The translations under genes and the position numbers were made by a program. Below the pieces are notes generated by a model. It made no database searches, had not been told where the DNA came from, and saw only the letters and a program-made list of their open reading frames with translations. This document shows, one piece after another, positions 35,201 through 43,430 of a stretch of 64,000 nt of DNA; position 1 is the first letter of the stretch; every line of letters begins with the position of its first letter. The DNA is taken from contig NZ_JANFQF010000012.1 of the NCBI RefSeq assembly GCF_024438035.1, positions 124,001 to 188,000 of the forward strand, written 5' to 3'. Source of the DNA: Rhodococcus tibetensis (GTDB taxonomy: Bacteria > Actinomycetota > Actinomycetes > Mycobacteriales > Mycobacteriaceae).

Positions 35201-36739
35201 GTCAGCGGCAGCCAGCGCACGGGGTGCGCCCGCCGCCACCACCGCTACCGTCGCACCCTCGGCCTGCAGGCGAACAACCGCGTCACGAAGATCGGAATCG
35301 GGTGAACCCCGGAACTGGCCTGCGCCACTGCTCGGATGCAGATCGTCGAAGGCGGAACGGAGACTGCCTAGGGACTCTGTATCCACCGAGACCACCTCGA
35401 CTCCGGAGCTGCGGGCCTGGGTCAGCACCGCTGCCGCGAGCGGGTGATGAGCCGGGGTGACGAACACGGCGGCGTCTTCGTGCTCGGCTGCAGCGGCCAG
35501 ATCACCCGGCAGATGGGCCAGTAAGTGCCAACCCGGTCCGAGTTCGTCGTGTTCTACGGCCGATCGCGCGGCTTCCCATACCCTGGTGCGATCGGCGTCG
35601 CGCACTCCACGAATGCGACTGACGCGAAGCTCCACTGTCTGCAGAATCGACGGATCGATCACGACCGTGTCCACCCGGTCGAGGCTTCGGAGCGCGCCGG
35701 GGCGCAACGTCAGCACATCGTGGCGGTCCGCCAGACCACGTCCCAACGTGGCCGCGAAGGTTTCACGCGCAGTACGCGTCGCTTTCGGAGCCGCAACCAG
35801 CACGGCGTCCCCGGCGCCTGCCGCGCTGCGCGTCGCGACGCCGACGGCGGTCGCGCCGACCAGTTGCGCCAGGGCCGCGCGGTCGGCATGCCGTTCCACG
35901 GGACCGGACGTGCGGTCGGGTGGTTGCTGATGATGTGACGCGTGGTCCGCGGCGCCTTGCGCCAGCTCGGGCTCACGGCGGTGCCAGGCCTGGCGCGAAG
36001 ACCACGCTTCGGCGGTCAGCGCAGACCGCAGCCCCACGTCTACTGCCAGGGACGACGGCGCCTGGCGAATGACATCACTGAGCGCTTGAGCTGTGGCCAG
36101 GACGAGCTCGGCCGCATCCGACCCCAACCGTTCCTCGACGATCTTGCGCAGCCGCGGCTGGTAGTTCACGGCAGTGACCACCGTGGTCACTGCCGCACCG
36201 GGCAGCTGGGGAATGCGGAGGGCACGCCCCGCGGCGGCCGCAGCCAGGCCGGTGGTGACTGCCACCAGGGCAAGGCAGCTCTCGGCGAGCGTCACATCGT
36301 CGCCCGGCAGTTCCGACGGGTGATCCCGACCGTCTCCCGTCCGCGCGCGACTCTCGGCCGCGGACACGATGGCACTCAGTTCTGGGACCGACGGTCCGTC
36401 GTCGCCGTGGGACACGATCAGCCGGGACAACGTGCGGTTGAGCTGCACGCTCCGAACCCCGGTGGTGGCGCGGAGCGCCTCGAGCACTTCGGCGGCCACG
36501 TCGTCGCCGCCAGGACCGTCGAGCCCGCGGACCTCCATCCATACCCGGCCACGCCCTGCACTGGTGCGTCGTGCCGGTGTTCCGCCCAGGGCCTCGGCGG
36601 CGATCGACGTCGCGACCCTAGCGGTGGTGGTCATCAGATCAACCGCCACAGCGCCGCTGTGCGTCGCGACGCCCAGCCCGAAGCCGACGCTGCGCACAGG
36701 GACGGACGCGGCGACGGCGAGATATCGGCCCAGTCCCAC
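32216..36739 (-). CDS. giant CtpI-like P-type cation ATPase
   Basis: 1507 residues, about twice a normal P-type ATPase and close to mycobacterial CtpI/CtpH. The C-terminal half is a full pump: actuator TGES in DESSLTGESLPVTKE, transmembrane PEGLP, phosphorylated Asp946 in CFDKTGTLSENRL, LKGAPETVLAACPG (nucleotide domain), VRLLTGDHPVTA and MVGDGANDAAAI. The N-terminal half has a metal-associated-like domain (about 65-115) and a decayed second P-domain where DKTGT has become DPSIL (Asp362). Starts with GTG 36739, 5 bp after the upstream stop, with AAGTAGG inside that gene. The transported ion is unknown; PEGLP rather than CPC argues against copper. Confidence 0.85.
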   Translation of the reverse strand: MGLGRYLAVAASVPVRSVGFGLGVATHSGAVAVDLMTTTARVATSIAAEALGGTPARRTSAGRGRVWMEVRGLDGPGGDDVAAEVLEALRATTGVRSVQLNRTLSRLIVSHGDDGPSVPELSAIVSAAESRARTGDGRDHPSELPGDDVTLAESCLALVAVTTGLAAAAAGRALRIPQLPGAAVTTVVTAVNYQPRLRKIVEERLGSDAAELVLATAQALSDVIRQAPSSLAVDVGLRSALTAEAWSSRQAWHRREPELAQGAADHASHHQQPPDRTSGPVERHADRAALAQLVGATAVGVATRSAAGAGDAVLVAAPKATRTARETFAATLGRGLADRHDVLTLRPGALRSLDRVDTVVIDPSILQTVELRVSRIRGVRDADRTRVWEAARSAVEHDELGPGWHLLAHLPGDLAAAAEHEDAAVFVTPAHHPLAAAVLTQARSSGVEVVSVDTESLGSLRSAFDDLHPSSGAGQFRGSPDSDLRDAVVRLQAEGATVAVVAAGAPRALAAADVGIGVLADDTAPPWPADVFVDDLAGVWRILRALPEARTASRRGVEIATAASTLGALLMLPGVRGRGPGPITAGAAAGLWTGHSLARRVLKASVPPSAPVHAWHEMPVEEVRRLLPAQEGDGDIGARPRAVDWALAPFEWAGSLAAWPLGLAWDFGRAMRTELSDPLTPILATGSAASALLGSPIDAVLVGSVLTGNAALSAVQRLHAERLLGRLLAAGDPPAHRVSGSPQKRVSERVEASRLRIGDVIEIGPGEVVPADGRLIEASGVEVDESSLTGESLPVTKETSATPGAPLSERACMVFGGSTVLTGTATAVVTAVGEATEAGRAGAIGPTGASHVGLQAQLRSLTDRVLPVSVGGGALVTAVGFLRGMGLRQAVTSGVAVAVAAVPEGLPLVATLAQQAAARRLTKSNALVRAPRSVEALGRVDIVCFDKTGTLSENRLRVIRVAPEPAEEHDEVLICAARSAVTPDGRPADHATDVAIAEAAEGLDRGDDGEWSYLPFRSGRPYSAALSGTHLCLKGAPETVLAACPGIDADEIQSRVLGMAADGLRVIAVARRTVTAFQSRRAADDGAVFEKLCSSGLELVGFLGIADTPRPEAAGLLPELERQQVGVRLLTGDHPVTATAIAQELGLAVSPDQVISGADWDTLSHRGQEAAVEKCLVFARMTPENKVQVVQTLERAGHVCAMVGDGANDAAAIRAASVGIGVSSRGSDPARSAADVVLLDGRVDALLDALDEGRQLWRRVQAGVSVLLGGNAGEVAFALIGSAAAGRSPLTARQLLLVNVLTDALPAAALAVSPPNEQARGEGRGPDNAALWRTVAIRGAATAAGATTAWTMASLTGRQRRASTVGLVALVGTQLGQTLIDSRSPLVVLTAGGSLAALTVLVSTPGVSQLLGCTPLGPVGWTQALGSAAAATAAAAFAPGVLAKLAGDQSTMSSMPALTNTAYTSCSGGVSTRVTAPVQNSPGEETTPTAVRAAEINTSVTVLDQRD

Positions 36740-36744
36740 GTCGC

Positions 36745-37467
36745 CTACTTCGCGCGCGTCGATCGTGAAGTCGACCGTGTACGCGTCGCTTTCGAAGCCG
36801 ACGGCTCGGCCTTCGACGACTTCGCGGGCGGTGACGCCTTCGCCGGAGTCTTACGGGATATCGCGTTCGCCGCCGGGGCAGCTTTCTTGGCCGAGGCTTT
36901 CTTGGCGGCAGCCGGCGTGTTCACCGGCGCCTTCTTCGCCGAGCCCGGCGCCTTGGCCGGAGCCTTCTCGGCGGGCGCCCTCCCTGTCCCCTGCGCCGGC
37001 GCGGCGCCGGGAGACGGCGCAAGGACCGACGTCGCAGCAGTGCTGGAGACCGGCGCCATGTTCAGGGTAGGAGTAGCAGCGTTCGACGCGGGAGCAGCGT
37101 CCGACGCCGGCGTGTTCCGCGGCGGCGAGGATGTGACGGATCCCGAACTGCTGCGAACGCGCGCACGGGCGGCGTTGATCTGCCGCAGCGCCAGCGCCGT
37201 TCCGCCGACGGCGACCACCACCGGCCACTCGACGAGACCCACCGCACCGACAGCCGCGATCGTCGCCACCGCCGTCGACGTCGAATGACTGCCGCTGTCG
37301 AATCCGCTTCGTGCCCCACTCGCGGCGCCGCGCACAGCCCCGGTCGCGATGCCACGCAGACCGCCGACAACGCTACCGATCGCGGCGCCGCCCACCGCAC
37401 CGACAGCACTTGTCGTGGCGGTCGCAACGCCGGTCACGGCGCGAACAGTGCCGTCGACGATGTCCAT
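36745..37467 (-). CDS. Lys/Ala/Pro-rich tail protein with EWPV helix, first gene of the ATPase operon
   Basis: 240 residues. The N-terminal part is rich in Gly/Ala/Val/Thr (VTGVATATTSAVGAVGGAAI, SVVGGLRGIATGAVRGAASG), a glycine-zipper-like membrane region. A hydrophobic segment IAAVGAVGLVEWPVVVAVGG (about 82-101) follows. The C-terminal 110 residues are very basic and Ala/Pro-rich with AKK units (KAPAKAPGSAKKAPVNTPAA, KKASAKKAAPAANA), like histone H1-type tails. ATG 37467. It is translationally coupled to the P-type ATPase gene 5 bp downstream. A role in membrane placement or regulation of the pump is possible; nothing identifies it. Confidence 0.7.
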   Translation of the reverse strand: MDIVDGTVRAVTGVATATTSAVGAVGGAAIGSVVGGLRGIATGAVRGAASGARSGFDSGSHSTSTAVATIAAVGAVGLVEWPVVVAVGGTALALRQINAARARVRSSSGSVTSSPPRNTPASDAAPASNAATPTLNMAPVSSTAATSVLAPSPGAAPAQGTGRAPAEKAPAKAPGSAKKAPVNTPAAAKKASAKKAAPAANAISRKTPAKASPPAKSSKAEPSASKATRTRSTSRSTRAK

Positions 37468-37592
37468 GTCGAACTCCCCTCGGCTGTGGCCACACACCAC
37501 CGCGACGCGGCGGCATCCACACTGCGTACCCACCCCAGGGTATTCTCAATCCCGCACACCGGCGAGCAGATTGCCCAAAGCCTGGCGCACCC

Positions 37593-38387
37593 TCAGATGC
37601 TGTTCTGCCTCAAGTCGATTCGCTCGCCCTGCTCGGTGCGCCAGAAACTCCATCCGTCGTGCGTCTCCATGTCACCGCTGATGTGACTGGCAACCGCACT
37701 GGCCGCGGTGGTCGGATCGGGAAAGCGGCGGCCCTGCATCGGACCGCGCATGATTTCGAGGCTGTGCGTCTTTGAGTCGAAGCGCCCCACCAACCGGTAC
37801 CCTTCGAAGTCGGCGACCACCTCGAGTCGGGTATCGATCTCTTCGTCCGGCAGTGCGGCCGCTTTGGCCGGCTTCTTCCGGGCGTTCGACCGCGCCAGAG
37901 CGTCGGCGTGCAGCGTCTCCGCGGTTTTGGCCCGCTGCGCGTCGCTGTATCGGCTCGGGTCCTTCTCCCCCGACAGTCCGAGCAGATCCCAACGTCCGCG
38001 ACCGTGCGCGACACGACTCAGCGGAATCGCGTGGTGCCCGGTTCGCGTGCGACCGGGCGTGTCCATCATCCACAGGTCCACCTCGGCGCGGATGTCGTCG
38101 GCGACCTCGGCGGAGGGCACCACGAAGAACTCATGGGGCGAGCTCGCCAGGTCGACGAACACCCAGAACTGCGAGCCCGTGTCATCGTCGTCGAGCGACT
38201 CGTCCTGCTTACGTGCCTGCCAGTCGCCGCTGAGCTTGGACCGAACCCGCACGATGCGACTCTGACCGTCATCACCCCACACCTGAACGGGATTGCGCCG
38301 CGAATGGGTGAGCCGAACTGCCTTGCCGCCCCGCTCTGTGACGTCGGCAATGAAAGCCTGGATTCCCCGGCTGGCGGTGTCTTCCAC
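37593..38387 (-). CDS. conserved hypothetical protein, 264 residues
   Basis: I do not recognise this protein. The N-terminal 105 residues include GGKAVRLTHSRRNPVQVWGD and TGSQFWVFVDLASSPHEFFV, then VPSAEVADDI, a pattern seen in nuclease-fold proteins that read out as alternating strands, but no catalytic D-ExK set is convincing. The middle is charged (DPSRYSDAQRAKTAETLHAD, NARKKPAKAAALPDEEID). The C-terminal 65 residues (LVGRFDSKTHSLEIMRGPMQ, ETHDGWSFWRTEQGERIDL) look like a small separate domain. GTG start at 38387 is the furthest plausible one; no strong ribosome site is seen. Same strand as, and 126 bp upstream of, the ATPase operon. Confidence 0.6.
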   Translation of the reverse strand: MEDTASRGIQAFIADVTERGGKAVRLTHSRRNPVQVWGDDGQSRIVRVRSKLSGDWQARKQDESLDDDDTGSQFWVFVDLASSPHEFFVVPSAEVADDIRAEVDLWMMDTPGRTRTGHHAIPLSRVAHGRGRWDLLGLSGEKDPSRYSDAQRAKTAETLHADALARSNARKKPAKAAALPDEEIDTRLEVVADFEGYRLVGRFDSKTHSLEIMRGPMQGRRFPDPTTAASAVASHISGDMETHDGWSFWRTEQGERIDLRQNSI

Positions 38388-38512
38388 TTGTGTACGTGTC
38401 CATCCGTGATGCTGCGTCCCGTACGCAGGTGGAGAGAGGTGTGGCGACGGGTTTGCACAGCACGACTCGGCGTTCTTCCCTCACCATACGTGCAACTACC
38501 CGCCCAGCGGTA

Positions 38513-40246
38513 TCACCCGAGCGTGCGAGCCGCTTCCCGCGCCTCGACGAAAAACCACGACGACACCAGCGCGCCGGGATCGACGATGCCGCGTGACGCC
38601 TCGCCGACGTAACTGGCCCGGCCGCGGCTCGCCGTGATGCCCGCGGTAGCTTCGGCCCCCCGCGTCGCGGCGTCGGCTGCGTCGGCGAGCCCGTCGAGTA
38701 AGCCCCCGCCGGTGTCGACGGCCGATTCGAGCGCGACGACGGCGGGCTCGATGGCGTCGATCATCGTCTTGTCGCCACGCTGCGCGCCGCCGAGTTCACG
38801 GATGGTGTCGAGACCTTGCCGCGCCGCTGTCGTGACGGCCTCGAGGTCGAGTCCGCCCCCGCTGTCGGTGGCGGCGCGGTAGAACTGGCGGAACCAGATG
38901 CCGAACAGCGCTCCGGACGTGCCGCCCGCGTGAGAAAGATAGGCGTCGGACAACGACTCGAAGATGGTCGCCGGTGAGTAGGTGCCACGGATCTTGTCGA
39001 CGTCCACGTGGTCGAGGGCGGCAACCATGTTGGTGCCGAAGTCGCCGTCACCGGCACGGCGATCGAGGTCGGTGAGGTTCGGCTCTTCGGCCAACACCCT
39101 TTCCACGAAGGTGCCGATCCATCGGCCGACAGCCGCCCGGCCCAGCGAGTCGGGGGTATCGGCGACATCGGCTGCACCTTCGCGGGAGGCCACCGCCGAA
39201 CGGAACCCGGTGTCGGAAACGGCGGCGATACCGGCGAATTCACCTGTCGGCGCGTTGGGCCAGCCCGGCGCGGCGGTCGGTGCGTCCCACAACTCCAGGA
39301 GTTCGTCGTCACAGCGCACCAGCGTGATCGAGGCGCCCTCCATGTCGAGGGCGGTGACGAAGCTGCCGACCAGCGAACGGCGGAGCACCACATCTTTCTC
39401 GGCGAGGTAGTCCACGAGCTCCCCGAACAGCAGGTGCAGTTCCAGCGCAGGCGTGCCTCCGAGACCGTTCACTATCGCGATCACCGGGTCCCCGCTCTTC
39501 AGATCGAGCGCGGCGATCACGGGGTCGGCGAGACGGCGCACCAGCTTCGCCGCGGGCATGGAATCGGTGCGTTCGGTGCCCCGCTCACCGTGAATGCCGA
39601 TACCTATCTCGATCTGCCCGTCCGGGAGGTCGAAGGATGGGGCATCCGCACCGGGGACGGTGCACGGGCGCAACGCGACGGCCATACTGCGGGAGTTCCG
39701 CGCTGTCCGTCGCCCGAGCTCGGCAACGGTGCCGAGATCGTCGCCGCGTTCCGCCGAAGCGCCACAGATCTTCTCGACGGCAATGGTGGCGGCCGTGCCC
39801 CGTCGCCCGGGACCACCGGCGCGGTCGGATGCGACATCGTCGTCGACGAGGACGTGTTCCACGGCGATACCGTCCTCTTCGGCCATGTCGCCGGCGATCC
39901 GGAAGTTGAGCACGTCACCGGTGTAGTTCTTCACGATGTGCACCACCCCACCGCCTGCCTCGACGGCTTTGGTGGCAGCCCGCACCTGGAGCGCATTGGG
40001 TGAACTGAACACCAGGCCCGGGCAGGCACCGGTCAGCATGCCGCGGCCGACGAACCCGGCGTGAAGCGGTTCGTGTCCCGACCCGCCACCCGACAGGAGT
40101 GCCACCTGACCGGTCGGCAACGGTTGCCGCCGGGTGAGGTATCCCGGTTCCGGATGCCACTCGAGGTCGTCGGTGGCGGCGACGGTCCCGCGGAGCGCGT
40201 CGACGACGAAGGACTTGGGCGAGTTCAGAAAATGTGCATGCGCCAT
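38513..40246 (-). CDS. dhaK: fused dihydroxyacetone kinase (DhaK-DhaL)
   Basis: 577 residues joining both halves of an ATP-dependent dihydroxyacetone kinase, cytosolic, glycerol/triose metabolism. DhaK part (about 1-330): LLSGGGSGHEPLHAGFVGRG and His219 in GIGIHGERGTER, the residue that covalently binds the substrate. DhaL part (about 365-577): RAGDGDFGTNM, the Mg-ATP site, and SHAGGTSGALFGIWFR. A short linker joins them, as in eukaryote- or Citrobacter-type single-chain enzymes. ATG 40246. No glycerol genes are adjacent. The substrate could also be another triose or tetrulose, as several such kinases act on erythrulose. Confidence 0.9.
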   Translation of the reverse strand: MAHAHFLNSPKSFVVDALRGTVAATDDLEWHPEPGYLTRRQPLPTGQVALLSGGGSGHEPLHAGFVGRGMLTGACPGLVFSSPNALQVRAATKAVEAGGGVVHIVKNYTGDVLNFRIAGDMAEEDGIAVEHVLVDDDVASDRAGGPGRRGTAATIAVEKICGASAERGDDLGTVAELGRRTARNSRSMAVALRPCTVPGADAPSFDLPDGQIEIGIGIHGERGTERTDSMPAAKLVRRLADPVIAALDLKSGDPVIAIVNGLGGTPALELHLLFGELVDYLAEKDVVLRRSLVGSFVTALDMEGASITLVRCDDELLELWDAPTAAPGWPNAPTGEFAGIAAVSDTGFRSAVASREGAADVADTPDSLGRAAVGRWIGTFVERVLAEEPNLTDLDRRAGDGDFGTNMVAALDHVDVDKIRGTYSPATIFESLSDAYLSHAGGTSGALFGIWFRQFYRAATDSGGGLDLEAVTTAARQGLDTIRELGGAQRGDKTMIDAIEPAVVALESAVDTGGGLLDGLADAADAATRGAEATAGITASRGRASYVGEASRGIVDPGALVSSWFFVEAREAARTLG

Positions 40247-40724
40247 GCTCTCAGACTAAGCATCCACAGGAGGTTGCCGCGAAGCGATGGAGCGTTCTCG
40301 GCCTGTCACGGCGGCGGAGGCAACGGCGAGCGCTTCCTCGAGCTCCCGCCGGCCGCATTGCGATCCGAGCAGCATCGCGAGCCGCGTGAAGAAACCCTCT
40401 GACGAATGCCTGGCTCTCGGACGCACCGAGTGCCTGCGCGAGCGCACCGTCACCGTCGTCGAGCACTGCCAGATCGGTCGCGGGTTGAGCCTTTCCGAAC
40501 TGGACCGGAGCGCACAGCTTCAAGTCCCACCAACAGACATAGCGGTCACCCGCAGCCGTGAACAGGCTCGGTAATTCACCCGGAGATCGTCACGCCCGCA
40601 ACGCCGGTGGAGGTCAGTAATCACTATCGACAGACAGAACACGAGACACCCGACGCAGGCTGCCCCGGCACTGCACTGTGTCGCACTGTGGGCGGGCGCT
40701 AGCGCCGGTCTGCATACTGTGCAA
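40247..40724. other. 478-bp gap with a possible decayed minus-strand ORF
   Basis: No intact gene is convincing. On the minus strand, one frame (from 40523) reads protein-like up to FVRGFLHAA, and an overlapping frame carries on with RLAMLLGSQCGRRELEEALA down to 40256, as if one short gene had suffered a frameshift near 40390. I do not recognise the family. Confidence 0.3.
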
Positions 40725-41021
40725 ATGATCCTGGAGCATGCAGTGCTGCAAGTAGCCCACGCGAGGGCAACGGAATTCGAATCCACATTCGGGCAGGCAA
40801 AGTCGATCATCTCGTCGATGCCCGGATTTCTGCGACTGCGATTGTCACGCGGCCTCGAGCGACCCAACATCTACATACTGCTGGTCGAATGGGAAGAACT
40901 CGAGGACCACACCCACGGCTTCCGCCAATCGAGTGAATACCAGAAATGGAGGAACCTGCTGCACCACTTCTACGATCCCTTCCCACTCGTCGAGCACTTC
41001 ACTCCCGTCCACGACGCGTAA
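40725..41021 (+). CDS. antibiotic biosynthesis monooxygenase (ABM)-type protein
   Basis: 98 residues with the ABM dimeric alpha+beta barrel pattern: MILEHAVLQVAHARATEFES, SIISSMPGFLRLRLSRGLER, YILLVEWEELEDHTHGFRQS, EYQKWRNLLHHFYDPFPLVE. Members are small cofactor-less monooxygenases or heme/quinone-related enzymes. ATG 40725 chosen; GTG 40719 adds two residues. Upstream is the unassigned gap, downstream a 350-bp non-coding stretch. Confidence 0.7.
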   Translation: MILEHAVLQVAHARATEFESTFGQAKSIISSMPGFLRLRLSRGLERPNIYILLVEWEELEDHTHGFRQSSEYQKWRNLLHHFYDPFPLVEHFTPVHDA

Positions 41022-41370
41022 GGCCGCACACGGAAGGCGTAGTTACCGGGAAGCGGATACCAGCAAGGCGTAGTAGATCGACATCTGGTGACTGCGAGGA
41101 GAACGATCACTGCAAACGTCGGTAGCCACGACCCGCGCCTCGGCAGGGCGGGGTGTAGTACGGGACCACCACCAGTGCGCCGGCAAACATCGGGCTCTGA
41201 GACCGGCTTGCCGGCAAACGGTTCGCTTGGGTGCATTTCCAACCTCCCTACAGACGATCATGCATGCTCTCCCCTCACTCTCGGCGGGAACTTCTGAACC
41301 GGTCATCTGATGCAATACCGGTCTCAATGGCCCCATAGTCGCTGGTGGCGCGACTGTTAGTACTGCGGCG
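41022..41370. other. 349-bp stretch without a supported gene
   Basis: No frame reads as a convincing protein. Short minus-strand frames (41043-41336 and 40970-41242) contain scraps but no recognisable family. The motif GCCGGCAAAC appears twice, 35 bp apart (41181-41190 and 41211-41220). Confidence 0.4.
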
Positions 41371-41993
41371 TCACCACGGGTTGTTCACTCTGTCCTTGGC
41401 GATATCAATATTGGCCTGAATCTCTTTGAAACTTCCATGCTTTGTCCAATCGCCGCTGCCGAATTCGTAGACGGGTGCTGTTGCTCGGTTCGCGTCGTTT
41501 CGGGAACCTGTCGTCACGATGAAGTACGCCTCTTCGGGGCCGCCGATGGCGATCAGGTCATCGAAGGAACCGACGCCGAGATCCTTCGGTGTCAGCTCGG
41601 CGCTATCGAGCCAGATGGAAGGTTTCGCTTCTTGGGAGAATCCTGAGCGATGTCGTCGAGTGCGTAGAGGCTGTCGCCTCCGCAGTAGAACCGCCACCCG
41701 TTGACGTGGTGCAGCCATTCCTTATACTGCACATCGAATTTCATCCCGAGCCGGCTTTCGGCGGCGATAATGTCCGCGTCCGTTGCCGGGGGTCCGGGCG
41801 TGGTCAGCATCCAGGCGTCGTCGTGCCCCTTATCTTTCTGTCGTTCGTATTCCGCCTGCTGCTCGTGCTCCAGCGTTTCGATGGCGGTGCTCCACCAGTC
41901 CGTTTCGCCCGCTCCGGTCGACGGAGATTGCGAACACGCCCCGGCGACAACGAGTACCGTCAGGGGCGCGAAGGTGTTTCTCAGGTGCCGCAT
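41371..41993 (-). pseudogene. SMI1/KNR4 (SUKH)-type lipoprotein with frameshift
   Basis: Two overlapping frames make one protein. Frame 1 starts at ATG 41993: MRHLRNTFAPLTVLVVAGAC (lipobox VAGAC), then the SUKH core ATDADIIAAESRLGMKFDVQ and YKEWLHHVNGW, then DSLYALDDIAQDSP. Frame 2 continues with QEAKPSIWLDSAEL, EEAYFIVTTGSRND and ends at 41371. A single lost base in the C run near 41627-41633 would join them. SUKH proteins are common immunity proteins of polymorphic toxins; a lipoprotein version would sit outside the membrane. It lies 64 bp downstream of a broken toxin-like gene on the same strand. Sequencing error cannot be excluded. Confidence 0.65.
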
Positions 41994-42056
41994 ATGTGGC
42001 CTCCGGGCAAGAATCGACTTCATATAACGGGCCGTTCGATGATTAATCACGTTGCA

Positions 42057-43291
42057 TCAGGTCCCAAGATACGTGGGAGGCGTGCTGAGACCCGGTGACG
42101 GGAATCCGGGGGACGGTGAACACTGATTCGCAGCGTCATAGTCGCCTGGAACGAATGCCAAGACACGGTAGCCCTGAGAATACGACGTGCCCTGGCCACC
42201 GATGGCAGAGTTGAGTCCCGCGTCCATCGGAAGCCACGACACCGGGTCGGATTGCCGGGTGGCGGTCCTGTCCATTGGGTATCAGGAACGTGACCAGCAA
42301 CGAGCCCGCCTTCGTACTTTCCGGGGTTCGCGGATTTCTCGCGGCCGATAGCCGCCTTGGCGCTTCACCGAGCGCACCGCCGGTGGATGTCTTCTGTGCC
42401 GGACCACCCGGGCCATTTGTGTAAGCATTCGCGCCGGCGATATACGCCGCGCGCTGAGCCACGATGTCGGGCGTGACGGGCGCTCCTTGCTTTTGTAGCA
42501 GACGGCGACAAGCCCCTCGCAATCCTTGGACCTGTCCGTTTTGTCGGAGCAATCTCGACGTTGCCGCGTGAGGAATCGGTCCCGGTATGCTTGGTACCAC
42601 TCGTCTTTGAACTCGGACCAGACTTCTTGTTTGATCTGATCTTTCGTCCCGAACGCGCCGCGGTTGAGCGTGTTGACGCGGTCTATGACCTTCTGGACAA
42701 GTATCGGATCGGAGCCCTCGCCTTCGAGCGGGCCGCCGACTCGGTGACGACTTCGTGAATCTCTTCACGGCTCATGACAGTGCACCCGAGTGAACATCCC
42801 GTCTCATGGAGAGGGCGCGTGATCGGCTCAAGCCCGCCGCTGGGCGGCGGACCGCCGTCGGATGAGCCAGCGCCGGGGAGATGCTGTGGAGCCGGAACCG
42901 GCTGCCCCGGCAATACCGGCGGCACATGGCCCGGAACGGCCATGGGGCCGTTGAGGTTTGGTTAAACGGTGAGTGGTGAGTTCGCATCGGGATTGGTTTC
43001 GGTGACCAACCCCTCGCCCGAGTCGGCACCGGGATCGGCCGGATCAGCCGGATCGAACGGCTCGTCTTCCGGCTCCGGACCCGGGTCATAGCAGGTGTAC
43101 GGCACCGGAGGCGGCGGCACCGGTCCCGGATCACCGGGATGCGCGGACAGCCATAACGACTCCCACGCATCGTTGTCTATCCCCCTCGTGAACACGTGAT
43201 CGAGGGGCGGGCACGCCGGAAGTGATGCCCCACGACCCCCCGCACGGCTTGGGGAGCGGTAACAGACAACTTTCACCAAACGCGCGGCCAC
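42057..43291 (-). pseudogene. multiply frameshifted secreted toxin-like gene
   Basis: Reading the minus strand from 43291, protein-like sequence switches frame at least four times. Segment order: proline-rich (GDPGPVPPPPVPYTCYDPGP), an in-frame TAA at 42962-42964, then VPGHVPPVLPGQPVPAPQH and MSREEIHEVVTESAARS. After a shift near 42720 comes VQKVIDRVNTLNRGAFGTKD and EVWSEFKDEWYQAYRDRF; after one near 42490, TPDIVAQRAAYIAGANAY; after one near 42360, KYEGGLVAGHVPDTQWTG; after one near 42275, SWLPMDAGLNSAIGGQGTSY. The GHVPDTxW...SWLPMD...N-x-x-IGGQ end resembles the C-termini of large exported polymorphic-toxin-like proteins of nocardiae and mycobacteria. Dead as written. Confidence 0.6.
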
Positions 43292-43430
43292 TGTGACAGG
43301 TCACCGCGAACACGAGGCTGACATTGGCGCAAAGAACAGTGGCTAAGGTCGAGGTCGGAGAGGCTATTTCACGCGCATACTTCGGGGGCAGGCGCCGTCG
43401 CACGACGAAAGATCAGAAGGGTGTGGCTTT

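Noticed and set aside
35942-37288. 448-residue plus-strand frame opposite the ATPase operon
   Set aside because: No family features in the translation and fully antisense to two coupled genes.
41021-41340. possible small membrane protein on the minus strand
   Set aside because: Protein-like scraps lie in two different frames and neither has a supported start or a family.
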